From assembly GCA_016787045.1 (NCBI GenBank), contig JAEUVA010000030.1, positions 42,993 to 106,992 on the forward strand: a stretch of 64,000 bases of DNA, in the 5' to 3' direction. Under the pieces are notes generated by a model, which was not told where the DNA came from, did no database searches, and saw only the letters and a list, made by a program, of their open reading frames with translations. The position numbers were made by a program, and so were the translations under genes. Shown in pieces: positions 47,064 through 56,853 of the stretch (position 1 is its first letter; each line of letters begins with the position of its first letter). The stretch is from Chitinophagales bacterium. Lineage in GTDB: Bacteria; Bacteroidota; Bacteroidia; Chitinophagales; LD1.

Positions 47064-48917
47064 CTATTCTATCACTAACCGGGCAGAAGATTGGCCTTGA
47101 GAGGTAGTAAGCCCCAACACATAAACACCCGCTTGCAGGGATTGAATGCTTACGGTATTTACGCTCTGATACAATGGCTGCTGCAATACTTTTCTTCCCT
47201 GCAAATCGGTAATATACATGCGGGCATCTTTTGCTCCATAGGGCAATTGGATGTTTACCCATCCGGTTGTGGGGTTAGGATAGTAGCTGAATGTGAACTG
47301 ATTATCTGTAGGCATACCCGTGAAGCCGCTGCCAAACACTTTTGCAATACGATTTAGTGTAGTACCGCTAACCATATTTTGTTGGTTGATAAACTGGCCG
47401 CCAAAGTACAATCCATCCGGACTCATTTGCAAAGTATGTACAGGTGCGTCTAACGTTAGCATGGGAGCGTACACATCATATATGGTGGTAGAGCCATAGT
47501 TTAAAGAGTCGTTATACTGCATCAAATGACTACCGGAATAACTAATGCCTCCACCTGTACTACAACTAAAATCTCCACCAATCAGCAAAGTACTGTCGCG
47601 TACCTGAAGCGTATTCACCTTATTCCCATTAAACACAGATTCCCAAATTTGAGCGGTATCATTTTTTAAGTGCACGACCCAATCGCTTTCATCAAATTTG
47701 GCAATGGCACAAACAGCGGCAACATCACATGCGGCATACAATTTACCTCTGTACATTTGTAAATCGTTCACCGGGGTTAACGTGCCCATGCCAAGCATTC
47801 CTATGTATGTGCCATCGTAGGTAGCTACGTGCTGGCGAAGTGCACCGGTGGCTAATTCAAAATTGCCACCAATGGCTAAAAGGTTGTTCCAAACTTCTAA
47901 AGTACGTACGCCTTCGCCATACAAATAACCTTGGCCTACATCAGTCCAACCGGTGCCATTCCACTTAGAGATAAAACCGGTGAACTTGCCTCCGGCAAAC
48001 ACATCGCCATTATAGATGGCTAATGCCTGAACCGTACTATCTAACTGCCCCATAGCCGACCACTGCCCCGTACTCACATCATACACCGCAATATTTTTTG
48101 CATTTACACCTCCTGCCTGAGTAAAATTGCCACCGACATATAATTTCCCATTATTATGCAACAAAGTGTGTACATCGCCATTTACACCGGTGCCGAGCGC
48201 AATCCACGACCACCCTGCAAAGCCACTTATCCAGGCAGCTATATTATTGCAAGCCACCCCGTTGGTAGTGTGTGAAAATGAACCTCCGGCATACACAATG
48301 CCCGAAACAGTATCGGCCACAATTACATTCACCACTCCGTTTACCCCACCATCCAAATCGTATGTAGGCATACTGGCCGGGTAACCGGGTTGTATCCATG
48401 CCAGTTCGTCTACCGTGAAACCAAACTCAGTAGCCCATTGTGCTACACCTTCTGTTTTTATCTGCCGCACGTACGCAAATTTTTCGTTGGCATCAATGCG
48501 TTTTGCCAAATCGCCATGCCCGCTTTTGAGCATAAGGTAACCTACCGCGCAGTGCGTGCCGTATCTATCTATAAACACCGGATTTTTGTAGGTCAAATAA
48601 TCATTGATCGGAAATATACCCACCTGCCAGTAGTGGTGGAGTTCATCTAACATTTTTGCGCGATTTTGTTTTTGGCTTTTGTTTAAGCCCGTAGTGTTGC
48701 GGCTGCGCAAGGTTTTTTCTACCAACATTAAATGGGTAGCTATCCATTCATTAAAATTTTTGGGCGCTCCTACATACGATTGCAAAACGGCTTGTGCATC
48801 GGGTTGCTTTGTCCACTCTTTATTTACCTGAAGTAGATTTTTGTACGTGTTATTACCATCATTAGCAAACAATGTGGCAGCAGCAAAAACAAGGAGTAAT
48901 GTGGTGAGTGATTTCAT
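47064..48917 (-). CDS. Exported repeat protein with T9SS sorting domain
   Basis: 617 aa. Signal peptide MKSLTTLLLVFAAATLFA, which fixes the start at 48917 and not at upstream in-frame codons. The middle has at least five imperfect beta units with an LYVGGNFTQAGG, VFAGGKFTG, LAIGGNFELATG pattern, as in beta-propeller proteins. A helical N-terminal part (about 25-180) with cysteine in HCAVGYL precedes them. The last about 75 residues (FSYYPNPTTGWVNIQL to SSARLVIE) are a type A T9SS signal. A secreted or surface protein of unknown ligand. Divergent from fabF, 122 bp apart. Confidence 0.82.
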   Translation of the reverse strand: MKSLTTLLLVFAAATLFANDGNNTYKNLLQVNKEWTKQPDAQAVLQSYVGAPKNFNEWIATHLMLVEKTLRSRNTTGLNKSQKQNRAKMLDELHHYWQVGIFPINDYLTYKNPVFIDRYGTHCAVGYLMLKSGHGDLAKRIDANEKFAYVRQIKTEGVAQWATEFGFTVDELAWIQPGYPASMPTYDLDGGVNGVVNVIVADTVSGIVYAGGSFSHTTNGVACNNIAAWISGFAGWSWIALGTGVNGDVHTLLHNNGKLYVGGNFTQAGGVNAKNIAVYDVSTGQWSAMGQLDSTVQALAIYNGDVFAGGKFTGFISKWNGTGWTDVGQGYLYGEGVRTLEVWNNLLAIGGNFELATGALRQHVATYDGTYIGMLGMGTLTPVNDLQMYRGKLYAACDVAAVCAIAKFDESDWVVHLKNDTAQIWESVFNGNKVNTLQVRDSTLLIGGDFSCSTGGGISYSGSHLMQYNDSLNYGSTTIYDVYAPMLTLDAPVHTLQMSPDGLYFGGQFINQQNMVSGTTLNRIAKVFGSGFTGMPTDNQFTFSYYPNPTTGWVNIQLPYGAKDARMYITDLQGRKVLQQPLYQSVNTVSIQSLQAGVYVLGLTTSQGQSSARLVIE

Positions 48918-49039
48918 AGTAGTGTGAATTAGGTGCATAAATATGAGGTAAAACGATGAAAGTGATAAATGCGTTGCCTGTAAAAAATAACCCTGCATGG
49001 CCTTCGTTAATTTTTCTACCGAAATCATATTTTCACGGC

Positions 49040-50293
49040 ATGAACTTAAAGCGAGTAGTGGTAACAGGGCTTGGAGCTCTTACGCCTATAGGCAATACGG
49101 TAGATGAATACTGGAAAAATCTTTTGGCCGGTGTAAGCGGGGCAGCACCTATCACCCGATTTGACACCGAAAAATTTCGCACCAAGTTTGCGTGTGAGAT
49201 TAAAAATTTTGACCCCACTCAGTTTATTGAAAAAAAAGAAGTAAAGCGCTTAGACCGATTTGCACAATATGCTATGGCCGCCAGCGAAGAAGCGGTAAAA
49301 GACTCGGGTATTGATATTGAAAAAGTAAATAAAGACCGAGTAGGTGTAATTTGGGCATCGGGAATAGGCGGTTTAGATGTTTTTCATGAAGAAATTATTG
49401 CCTACGCAAAAAGTGATGGCACACCGCGTTTCAACCCATTTTATGTGGCCAAAATGATTATTGATATAGCGGCAGGACACATTAGTATGAAATACGGTTT
49501 TCGCGGACCTAACTTTGCTCCGGTGGCTGCTTGCGCATCTTCTAACATTGCCTTTATAGATGCATTTAATTTAATACGATTAGGCAAGGCCGATATGTTT
49601 GTTACCGGTGGCTCAGAGGCGCCAATCAGCCCCGGTGGTGTAGGTGGATTTAATGCTATGCGCGCCCTGAGCGAGCGCAACGATTCGCCCGAAACGGCAT
49701 CACGGCCTTTTGATAAAGACCGTGATGGTTTTGTAATGGGCGAAGGTGGCGGCTGCATCATATTAGAAGAAATGGAACATGCCTTGGCGCGTGGGGCAAA
49801 AATTTATTGCGAGTTAGTAGGCGGTGGTATGAGTGCCGATGCCCACCACCTCACCGCTCCACACCCCGAAGGGCTTGGAGCGGCCAATGTGATGCGCTAC
49901 GCATTAGAAGATGCATACCTGCAACCATACGATGTAGATTATGTAAATGTACATGGCACTTCTACCCCGTTGGGTGATGTGGCAGAGTTACTGGCTATTA
50001 AAAAAGTGTTTGGCGACCATGCCTACAAACTCAATATTTCATCTACTAAAAGTATGACCGGCCACTTGCTGGGTGCTGCCGGTGCAGTGGAAGCGGTGGC
50101 AAGCATTTTAGCTGTGAAAAACGATGTTGTTCCTCCTACTATCAACCATTTTACAGATGACCCGCAAATTGATAATCAACTCAACCTCACATTTAATCAA
50201 CCGCAAAAGCGTACTGTAAATGTAGCACTGAGCAATGGGTTTGGGTTTGGCGGGCACAACGCTACAGTGCTGTTCAAAAAATTTGCGCAATAG
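49040..50293 (+). CDS. fabF: Beta-ketoacyl-ACP synthase II
   Basis: 417 aa. Condensing enzyme of fatty-acid elongation, cytoplasmic. Active-site Cys165 in VAACASSN, with catalytic His in YVNVHGTSTPLGD and in SMTGHLLGAAGAVEA, and the C-terminal NGFGFGGHNATVLF glycine motif. The ATG at 49040 (MNLKRVVVTGLGALTP) gives the family length; an upstream in-frame ATG would add a non-conserved tail of 28 residues. A TATTTTC -7-like box lies 5 bp before the ATG. No other fatty-acid gene is adjacent. Converges with the PBP1C gene 8 bp away. Confidence 0.95.
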   Translation: MNLKRVVVTGLGALTPIGNTVDEYWKNLLAGVSGAAPITRFDTEKFRTKFACEIKNFDPTQFIEKKEVKRLDRFAQYAMAASEEAVKDSGIDIEKVNKDRVGVIWASGIGGLDVFHEEIIAYAKSDGTPRFNPFYVAKMIIDIAAGHISMKYGFRGPNFAPVAACASSNIAFIDAFNLIRLGKADMFVTGGSEAPISPGGVGGFNAMRALSERNDSPETASRPFDKDRDGFVMGEGGGCIILEEMEHALARGAKIYCELVGGGMSADAHHLTAPHPEGLGAANVMRYALEDAYLQPYDVDYVNVHGTSTPLGDVAELLAIKKVFGDHAYKLNISSTKSMTGHLLGAAGAVEAVASILAVKNDVVPPTINHFTDDPQIDNQLNLTFNQPQKRTVNVALSNGFGFGGHNATVLFKKFAQ

Positions 50294-50301
50294 GTTGAGT
50301 G

Positions 50302-52623
50302 TTAAAAATCAACATACTTCACTTTTATGGTGATGTGTGTGGTGCGCCCTTTAGTATCTGTACACGATACTTTATTTACCCCTGCATTAGGTGTGAAAAA
50401 AACAGAGCCAGATACACTTGATTTTTGATGTAGCTTATCGTTAATGTACCAGTACACTTCTTTTACATCAGATGTAGTATTACACTTTAGTTGCAGTGGC
50501 TCGGGTTTGTTTTTGCTGATGAGGTACTCTGTACCGTTAACCGGAAACACGATTTGTGGAGCATTGCCGCTAAATACTTTTTCGCATTGCGGATTGTGCG
50601 GTGGCACTCTTAGAAACACGGTATGGTTTTCGTCAAAATAACGCTCCATCTCTGCTGAAGTGTTAGGAAATAGTTTTTGCTTGTATCCGGCAGTAGGCTG
50701 GCAGTTTTTGCAATACGAAATTTTCTCATCGGCACTTACCGCTACCTCTATCATGTGTTCACACACTTTTGCTGAAGATACTAATGGTAAAAAGTAATCC
50801 ATGGCGGTAGAATTACAAAACGAATTAGGAACCTGACCGGTAGAAGTACACACCAAGCGGATGCCACATTCTTTGGGCATTGGGTACCACTGTGCCGGAG
50901 AATTGTAATCTATCGTATTAAAAATTTTAAACAATAATGGTGTAGCTACAGATGCTCCGTTTAACTCTTGCACCCCTTGCCCCGAAAAGTTGCCTACCCA
51001 AACGCCCACCGTATAGTTTTGATTGTACCCTATACTCCAGGCATCTCTGCGTCCGTAGCTGGTGCCGGTTTTCCAGGCAACACGGGGTGTATGCGCACTA
51101 CCATTCCAGCCGGCAGGCAAATCGGGGCGAGTGGTTTTAGACAATACCTCTGTAATCATATAACAAGCACTTGGGCTTAGAATACTTTTTGCTTGAGCAG
51201 ATGTATCGCTGCTCTTTACCCATTTTAGCGGCATGTAGTTACCTTCATGAGCAAACACGGCATATAAACCTGTCATCTCTTCTAAGGTTACCCCACAACC
51301 ACCCAATGCCATACTTAGCCCAAGTTTTTTTCTATCCAACTTCACTTGCTTGAAGCCACACGCCACCAGTTTATCAGCAAACACATCTGTGCCGAATTCA
51401 TGCAATGCTTTTACAGCCGGAATATTTAATGAATTTTCCAAAGCAAACTCTACTGTAACATATCCATTAAATTTTTCATCAAAATTTTCGGGGGCATAGC
51501 CATTGATGTTGATTGGCACATCGGTTAGTACCGTTTTAGGTGTAATAATTCCCTGATCAAAACACAAACCATATATCAGCGGCTTAAGCGCACTACCCGG
51601 CTGACGCACTGCGGCTGCGCCATTCACTTGTCCGGCATCGGTGTTGTCATAAAAATTTGCCGAGCCCACATAACTTACTACCGCTTGCGTGCGGTTATCT
51701 ACTACTACCACTGCCGCATTGTGTATATGCAGCGAACGAAGCTGAGCTACATAGTCACTCACCAACTTTTCTACTTTTTGCTGCATTTGACTCTGCAAAA
51801 AAGTAGGAATGGTATTCTTGTTGGTTCTGTTTTTTAATTTATATGAAAAATGGGGTGCCAGCTTGGGTATATTATTCCGTTTAGCTGCCAACGGTTCAGA
51901 TAGCGCATCTGTAATTACAGATTTTTCAAACAACCCATCTTGCAAAAATCGGTTGAGCCACTTGTTTCGCTGTGTCACAATCAAATCGTTTCGCTCACCA
52001 ATTTTTAATGAAGATGGGCGATTGGGAATAATAGACAGCGCGGTAATCTCTGCCAGCGACAGGTGATCGGGATTTTTTTTGAAATACAATACAGAGGCAC
52101 TTTTCACCCCTTCTATATTGCTACCGTAGGGCACTTTGTTCAGATACAGTTGTAGTATCTCATCTTTAGAAAATTTCAATTCCAATTGAAAAGCACGAAA
52201 CACTTCAATGGTTTTGCTAAGGTATGTGCGCTTGCGTGGCTCCAGCATGCGTGCTACTTGCATGGTAATGGTAGATGCGCCCGAAGTACGCTTACCGCTC
52301 ACCACATTCATAAACAAAGCCCTAAGCATAGCCACCGGATTGATGCCCGGATGGTAGTAAAAGTGCTTGTCCTCCTTATGCAAAATGGTTTTGCGCAGCA
52401 GCGGAGAAACTTCGTGCAGTTCAGTTTTTAGCCGCCACTTTTCATCTGAGGTTAAAAACGCATGTATAACTTCATTCTTATCGTCCAACACCACAGTAGA
52501 GTACTCCGGCATTGCAGGAATTGGAAACAACACGTTCAACATACAAAACATAATGGGTAATGCTACCGCCAGCAGCAGTAGTGCTCTCTGCCATTTACGC
52601 AAGCGGCTCAAAAATTTTTTCAT
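50302..52623 (-). CDS. pbpC: Penicillin-binding protein 1C
   Basis: 773 aa. Bifunctional peptidoglycan synthase with an N-terminal membrane anchor (LLLLAVALPIMFCMLNVLF). The glycosyltransferase (GT51) domain has Glu84 in HKEDKHFYYHPGI and GASTITMQ. The transpeptidase domain has Ser344 and Lys347 (RQPGSALKP), the SxN motif (Ser398/Asn400) and KTG (Lys518). The C-terminal about 90 residues are the BiPBP_C domain found in PBP1C. The start at 52623 (MKKFLSRLRKW) places basic residues directly before the anchor. Works in the periplasm. Confidence 0.94.
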   Translation of the reverse strand: MKKFLSRLRKWQRALLLLAVALPIMFCMLNVLFPIPAMPEYSTVVLDDKNEVIHAFLTSDEKWRLKTELHEVSPLLRKTILHKEDKHFYYHPGINPVAMLRALFMNVVSGKRTSGASTITMQVARMLEPRKRTYLSKTIEVFRAFQLELKFSKDEILQLYLNKVPYGSNIEGVKSASVLYFKKNPDHLSLAEITALSIIPNRPSSLKIGERNDLIVTQRNKWLNRFLQDGLFEKSVITDALSEPLAAKRNNIPKLAPHFSYKLKNRTNKNTIPTFLQSQMQQKVEKLVSDYVAQLRSLHIHNAAVVVVDNRTQAVVSYVGSANFYDNTDAGQVNGAAAVRQPGSALKPLIYGLCFDQGIITPKTVLTDVPININGYAPENFDEKFNGYVTVEFALENSLNIPAVKALHEFGTDVFADKLVACGFKQVKLDRKKLGLSMALGGCGVTLEEMTGLYAVFAHEGNYMPLKWVKSSDTSAQAKSILSPSACYMITEVLSKTTRPDLPAGWNGSAHTPRVAWKTGTSYGRRDAWSIGYNQNYTVGVWVGNFSGQGVQELNGASVATPLLFKIFNTIDYNSPAQWYPMPKECGIRLVCTSTGQVPNSFCNSTAMDYFLPLVSSAKVCEHMIEVAVSADEKISYCKNCQPTAGYKQKLFPNTSAEMERYFDENHTVFLRVPPHNPQCEKVFSGNAPQIVFPVNGTEYLISKNKPEPLQLKCNTTSDVKEVYWYINDKLHQKSSVSGSVFFTPNAGVNKVSCTDTKGRTTHITIKVKYVDF

Positions 52624-52703
52624 GTACACTGCAAGAAAACACACTATTTGCTGAACGCAAAAACAATGCAGTAATTATTACTAAGCTAAAAAGGTTGGTT
52701 GGG

Positions 52704-54263
52704 CTATAAAAAAATCTTGAGCACATCACCCACACGAATGGGTCGATCGGCAATGGTGTTGTTGTCTGCCTTTAGTTTTTCTATGGTTAAACCCTGGTAA
52801 CGCTGCGTGATGCTCCACAAAGTATCACCTGCCTGCACCACGTGCATAATGCAATTACGGTTTTTGTCGGTTTGGGGGCTATCGGGTTGTGCTGCCACTT
52901 CGGTGGGTGCGGGTGCAGGTTTTACAATAGCCGTAGAATCGGTGCCCGGTTTCTCTAATATGCGTGGCGCGAATGCCTGCGCATAGGTATTAGAAGTGGT
53001 GTTGGTGTAAGGCAAATAGATTTTGAGTTTTTGGCCGTAGTAAACTGTACTGCTTTTTAGACCATTCCACTTGATGATGGATTTGGTAGAAACCCCATGC
53101 TTTGCCGCTACTTGTGCAAGTGTTTGGTTCTTGGCCACTTTGTGATAAATCACTTTTGGCGAGGAAGCGATGATGGCCTCTGTATTTATAGCATTTTGGG
53201 TGGTATCGTTTAAAATAGCTTGTTCATTGGCAATAAAAGAGGCCATGCACTTAACCGGCAGGTTGAGTGGAAATCCTTTTTCGGTAAGTGGCACAATGCC
53301 CCTCTTTACCGAAGGGTTGATGAATTGCAATTCATCTTCGCCAATACCCAAAACCGATGCAATGTGTTTTAAACTGGCTTTGCCTTTAAACATTACAGTA
53401 TCTACAGCATACAAATCGTAGCGGGGCTCTTGTGGAAGTATCTTAAAATCTTTGTGATAGTGCAATACATACACTGCTGCAATAAAACTGGGCACGTAAT
53501 TGCGGGTTTCTGCGGGCAAATAGTTCATAATAGCCCAAAAGTTTTTCACTCCACCGGCTCTTGCTATTGCTTTGTTTACATTACCGGGGCCGGAGTTGTA
53601 GGCCGCTAACACCAAATTCCAATCGCCATAAATAGCATATAGGTTTTTGAGCAAATCGGTGGCGGCTTCTGTAGCTTTGCGGGGATCTCTGCGCTCATCT
53701 ATGTACGTATCCACGTTTACTCCATACATAGTGCCGGTGGTGTACATCAATTGCCATAGACCGGTTGCACCTGCCCGCGATACGGCAATAGGGTTAAATG
53801 CCGATTCAATTACCGGCAGGTATTTCAACTCTAACGGAAGACCTTTTTTGTCCAGTACTTCTTCAAACAGCGGGAAATAAATCTGCGCATTGGCCAAACA
53901 ACGGCTCATTAAGCCCCTACGCTTGTAGGCAAAGGTTTCTAAAAACGGTTTTACTGAACTATTGAAAGTAAGCGGATATTCGGCCGGTATAAACTTCATT
54001 TTTTCAGCAATCTGGGCATCGGTAAAATGGGGCAATTGCTCGGGGGTCATCATAATGCTCTTAATTACTTGAGCATCGGTTACAAAAAACTTGTCGCGGG
54101 TAAAAAGCGAATTGCTCATGCTGTCTAATGCGGCTATAACCGGATCAACAGATGGAACTGCCACTATAGGTGCCGATGTTTGGGCAGTTGCATTGACAAA
54201 AATGCCCAAAGCCAGCGAGCATTGGAGCAGTATAGTCGTGAACGCGTTTTTATTCATGGCCAT
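52704..54263 (-). CDS. Membrane-bound lytic murein transglycosylase D-like protein with LysM domains
   Basis: 519 aa. Signal peptide ending ATAQ. SLT-type catalytic domain: Glu153 in YLPVIESAFNPIAVSRAGATGLWQLM (cited as VIESAFNP) and the VLAAYNSGPGNVNKAI motif. Two C-terminal LysM domains (HKVAKNQTLAQVAAKHGVS, then VVQAGDTLWSITQRYQG) bind peptidoglycan. It cleaves murein with 1,6-anhydro products in the periplasm. An ATG two codons inside (54257) is also possible. It belongs to the MltD class, although no lipobox is apparent. It lies 80 bp upstream of the PBP1C gene on the same strand, which fits a wall-remodelling neighbourhood. Confidence 0.88.
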   Translation of the reverse strand: MAMNKNAFTTILLQCSLALGIFVNATAQTSAPIVAVPSVDPVIAALDSMSNSLFTRDKFFVTDAQVIKSIMMTPEQLPHFTDAQIAEKMKFIPAEYPLTFNSSVKPFLETFAYKRRGLMSRCLANAQIYFPLFEEVLDKKGLPLELKYLPVIESAFNPIAVSRAGATGLWQLMYTTGTMYGVNVDTYIDERRDPRKATEAATDLLKNLYAIYGDWNLVLAAYNSGPGNVNKAIARAGGVKNFWAIMNYLPAETRNYVPSFIAAVYVLHYHKDFKILPQEPRYDLYAVDTVMFKGKASLKHIASVLGIGEDELQFINPSVKRGIVPLTEKGFPLNLPVKCMASFIANEQAILNDTTQNAINTEAIIASSPKVIYHKVAKNQTLAQVAAKHGVSTKSIIKWNGLKSSTVYYGQKLKIYLPYTNTTSNTYAQAFAPRILEKPGTDSTAIVKPAPAPTEVAAQPDSPQTDKNRNCIMHVVQAGDTLWSITQRYQGLTIEKLKADNNTIADRPIRVGDVLKIFL

Positions 54264-54433
54264 AGGTTGCGATAATAACGAAACTCACCGAAAATAAATT
54301 TTCTCTTCCCCGGCTTCTTCTTCACTTTTAACACCCAAAACATTGAAAACCTGCGCAATACCTGGCTTTTGCTCACTTTTCCACCCTTTTTCTAATCATC
54401 TTGTAATCTGTTTAGCGTAGTGTACATAAAAAC

Positions 54434-54462
54434 AAAAAAGCCCCTCTTACCCAGAGTAGGCC
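54434..54462 (-). terminator. Likely terminator of the PKD/T9SS protein gene
   Basis: Minus-strand stem GGC.. with AGAG/CTCT and GGC/GCC, imperfect, followed by six T, about 35 bp after the stop at 54497. The remaining 54264-54433 holds no gene that I can see. Confidence 0.55.
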
Positions 54463-54496
54463 ATTTTGATTTAATGAAAAAGCAGTATGTTGATGA

Positions 54497-55735
54497 TTAA
54501 TTAGTGAGCATTACTTTTTTGACCTCACGGCCATTTGTTCCCTCTACTACTACTATATATACCCCGGTAGATACGTTGTTCAAGTCAATTTTTTCTTCTT
54601 CTTCGTCAACCACACCGGTATATACCGGGCGACCGTTTAAACTGTAGATAGTAACTACAGCATTTTCTACAGTCATCTCTGTTTCAATAGTTACTGTTTT
54701 TTCGCTAGCAAATATTTCTACATCCGAATTACTTGTAGCTTCTTTGATTGATGTGGTGGTTGCTTCGTTGATGATTACACTTACCGAAGAATTATCGGCA
54801 CAGCCGTAGCTGTTAGAGGCCTTCATCATTACGGTGTAAACTCCCGGCTCGTAGTAAGCCACTGTAGGGTTGGCCACTCCTAAAATCATGGTACCATCAC
54901 CAAAATCCCATTCAAACTGATTGGCGTGTGTAGTTTGTGCGTGGAAGTCAATTTCCTGACCGGTTTCTGCAATAAAAGTAGAAGCGCCTATTCCGGCAGA
55001 TACAATAGTACCGTTCACGTGAAGGTTGCGGGTAACTGTGTAGCCATTATAGTTGAGCAACACATAGTAGTCGCCACTGGGCAAAGCACTAAATTGAGAG
55101 GTAGAGTTTACATTTGAGTAGGTTCCCATCAGGTTATTGCTCATGTCATATAAGTTACACAAGGTCCAAGTGATAGAGTTATCAAACCCGGCAGAAACGG
55201 TGCCGTCATTGTCGGCACAGCCCGCGTTGGTAGTTGATAAGGATATAGGAGTAGAAACATGAATGAAAAAGCGACCTGTAGTTGGCTCGTTGGCATCTAT
55301 GGTTGCCGAGTAAGCACCACTGCGCAAATCGTGGAAGGTGCCGGTAGCTTTATCTTCTAAACGAATAATGGAAGAGGGGTCAAAGTTATCTAATTGAAGA
55401 GGTACTATGTTGTATGTGCCCGTTACATCTACATCAGCACCCAGCTCCACCACTTCGGTATTGCTTAGTGTACCTATACCATTGATAGAGCACTCTACCT
55501 GATTGGCAGTAAGTGACCATAATACAGGTACTCCGGCTACTCCGCTAAACACTTTTTGTGCGTCCTCCAGGTAAATGTATCCCGGATTAATGGCATGGTC
55601 AAAATAGATAGTTGCCTGATCTAACTGACCGGTGCTGGTTGATTGCAAACGCAATTGAACAGTTTTTTTGTCTTGCGTGGCAAAAACTGATGTACTTAGT
55701 ACACTCAGTAGTAATGTAAAAATAAGGACTCTCAT
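54497..55735 (-). CDS. Secreted PKD-domain protein with T9SS sorting domain
   Basis: 412 aa. Signal peptide ending SVFATQ. The N-terminal half is beta-rich; a PKD domain contains the hallmark FEWDFGDG (about residue 275) and GVYTVMMKASN. The last about 80 residues include a type A-like sorting signal (VEIFASEKTVTIETEM, then VVTIYSLNGRPVYTG, then NNVSTGVYIVVV). It has a Glu-rich stretch DEEEEKID. A secreted surface protein, ligand unknown. It is divergent from the epimerase-like gene, with 159 bp between. Confidence 0.85.
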   Translation of the reverse strand: MRVLIFTLLLSVLSTSVFATQDKKTVQLRLQSTSTGQLDQATIYFDHAINPGYIYLEDAQKVFSGVAGVPVLWSLTANQVECSINGIGTLSNTEVVELGADVDVTGTYNIVPLQLDNFDPSSIIRLEDKATGTFHDLRSGAYSATIDANEPTTGRFFIHVSTPISLSTTNAGCADNDGTVSAGFDNSITWTLCNLYDMSNNLMGTYSNVNSTSQFSALPSGDYYVLLNYNGYTVTRNLHVNGTIVSAGIGASTFIAETGQEIDFHAQTTHANQFEWDFGDGTMILGVANPTVAYYEPGVYTVMMKASNSYGCADNSSVSVIINEATTTSIKEATSNSDVEIFASEKTVTIETEMTVENAVVTIYSLNGRPVYTGVVDEEEEKIDLNNVSTGVYIVVVEGTNGREVKKVMLTN

Positions 55736-55894
55736 AACAATCGGTTTTGCTTGTTCATTAATTTTCCTTCAAACCGGTAGTCCCAACACCAAAAACAGGT
55801 TCCAATTGCGTTTGGTACTATTCTTTACGGCATTGGTTTCAATAATGTTTCAAATAGCACAAAAAAATTTTCGGGTTACACTACATTAGCCCCC

Positions 55895-56731
55895 ATGAGA
55901 GTGGCCATAACAGGAGCAAATGGTTTTGTAGGCAGTGCTTTGGTTCGGCATTTAGAAAACTGCGGACACCAAGTACTACAGTGGATACGCAAGCCCCATG
56001 GCAATCGCCAATTTCAATTTGAGTTATCTAAACCGGAGCAGATACCGTCTTTGAACGGTGTAGATGTGCTTATACATGCCGCATACATGCCCTACAGCAA
56101 CAAACACAAAAATGCTTTTGATGTGAATGTGCACATGACTCAAAAGCTAGCCGAGCTTTGCGCCCAAAATCAAGTGAAGTTTATCTTTGTTTCTTCCCTC
56201 TCGGCTCATGAGGGTGCTACATCGGTTTACGGCACTCAAAAACTGGCCTGCGAGAAAGTAGTGTTGCTGCACAACGGTTTAGTGGTTCGCCCGGGTTTAG
56301 TGATTGGAAATTCCGGATTGTACAAACGCATTCAAGAAACGGTGCAGCGCTCACCCGTTATCCCCCTCATAGACGGGGGCAAACAGCCCGTGCAAATTGT
56401 AGCCATAGCAGATTTAGTTTTGGCCATAGAAAAATGTATTGCGGTAGATGCTAAAGGGATACTGACCATTGCTACCGAAAAAGCATACACCCTTCATGAG
56501 TTTTATCAAATAGTAGCTAAAAGCGTTGGAACAAAACCGTGGTTTGTACCGGTACCGTATTATCTGGTGTATTCGCTGATTTGGCTACTTGAAAAATTAG
56601 GGATTTCGCTAAGCGCAGGTACCGATAACTTAAAAGGATTGCGGGCAAATATTGTTCATCCAACAAAAGATTCGTTGGAGAAGTTGCAGATGCAATTGAA
56701 GGGGCTGGATGCCCTACTGCAAACGAACTGA
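55895..56731 (+). CDS. NAD-dependent epimerase/dehydratase family protein
   Basis: 278 aa. Extended SDR fold: N-terminal VAITGANGFVGSALVRHL (GxxGxxG), HAAYMPYS, FVSSLSAHEG, and Y-x-x-x-K in SVYGTQKLACEKV (Tyr and Lys of the active site). VVRPGLVIGNSGL is the usual substrate-side motif. The last about 40 residues contain a hydrophobic stretch LVYSLIWLLEKLG. It could epimerise or dehydrate a nucleotide-sugar or other NDP-linked substrate. The ATG at 55895 begins the glycine-rich loop. Confidence 0.82.
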   Translation: MRVAITGANGFVGSALVRHLENCGHQVLQWIRKPHGNRQFQFELSKPEQIPSLNGVDVLIHAAYMPYSNKHKNAFDVNVHMTQKLAELCAQNQVKFIFVSSLSAHEGATSVYGTQKLACEKVVLLHNGLVVRPGLVIGNSGLYKRIQETVQRSPVIPLIDGGKQPVQIVAIADLVLAIEKCIAVDAKGILTIATEKAYTLHEFYQIVAKSVGTKPWFVPVPYYLVYSLIWLLEKLGISLSAGTDNLKGLRANIVHPTKDSLEKLQMQLKGLDALLQTN

Positions 56732-56755
56732 GCCATTTGTTGCTATAAATTTAAC

Positions 56756-56777
56756 ATTTAGCGAAATTTCGCTAAAT
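56756..56777. promoter_or_regulatory. Perfect 22-bp palindrome, possible operator of acn
   Basis: Two perfect 11-bp half-sites, ATTTAGCGAAA and its complement, meet without a spacer. It lies 27 bp upstream of a TACATTTG -7 box (56804-56811) that precedes the aconitase gene. A third half-site-like GCTAAAT occurs at 56792. The palindrome has low GC and no T-run, so it fits an operator better than a terminator. Confidence 0.55.
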
Positions 56778-56803
56778 CCCTTTTCCCTTGTGCTAAATCC
56801 TCT

Positions 56804-56811
56804 TACATTTG
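56804..56811 (+). promoter_or_regulatory. -7 promoter box of the aconitase gene
   Basis: TACATTTG, an exact match to TAnnTTTG, 42 bp before the ATG. No exact TTTG is found at the -33 distance; the region there reads TTTTCCCTTG. Confidence 0.6.
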
Positions 56812-56853
56812 CGCCCGCATTTAAACCGATTACCTCACCCAAAACCATAAGAA

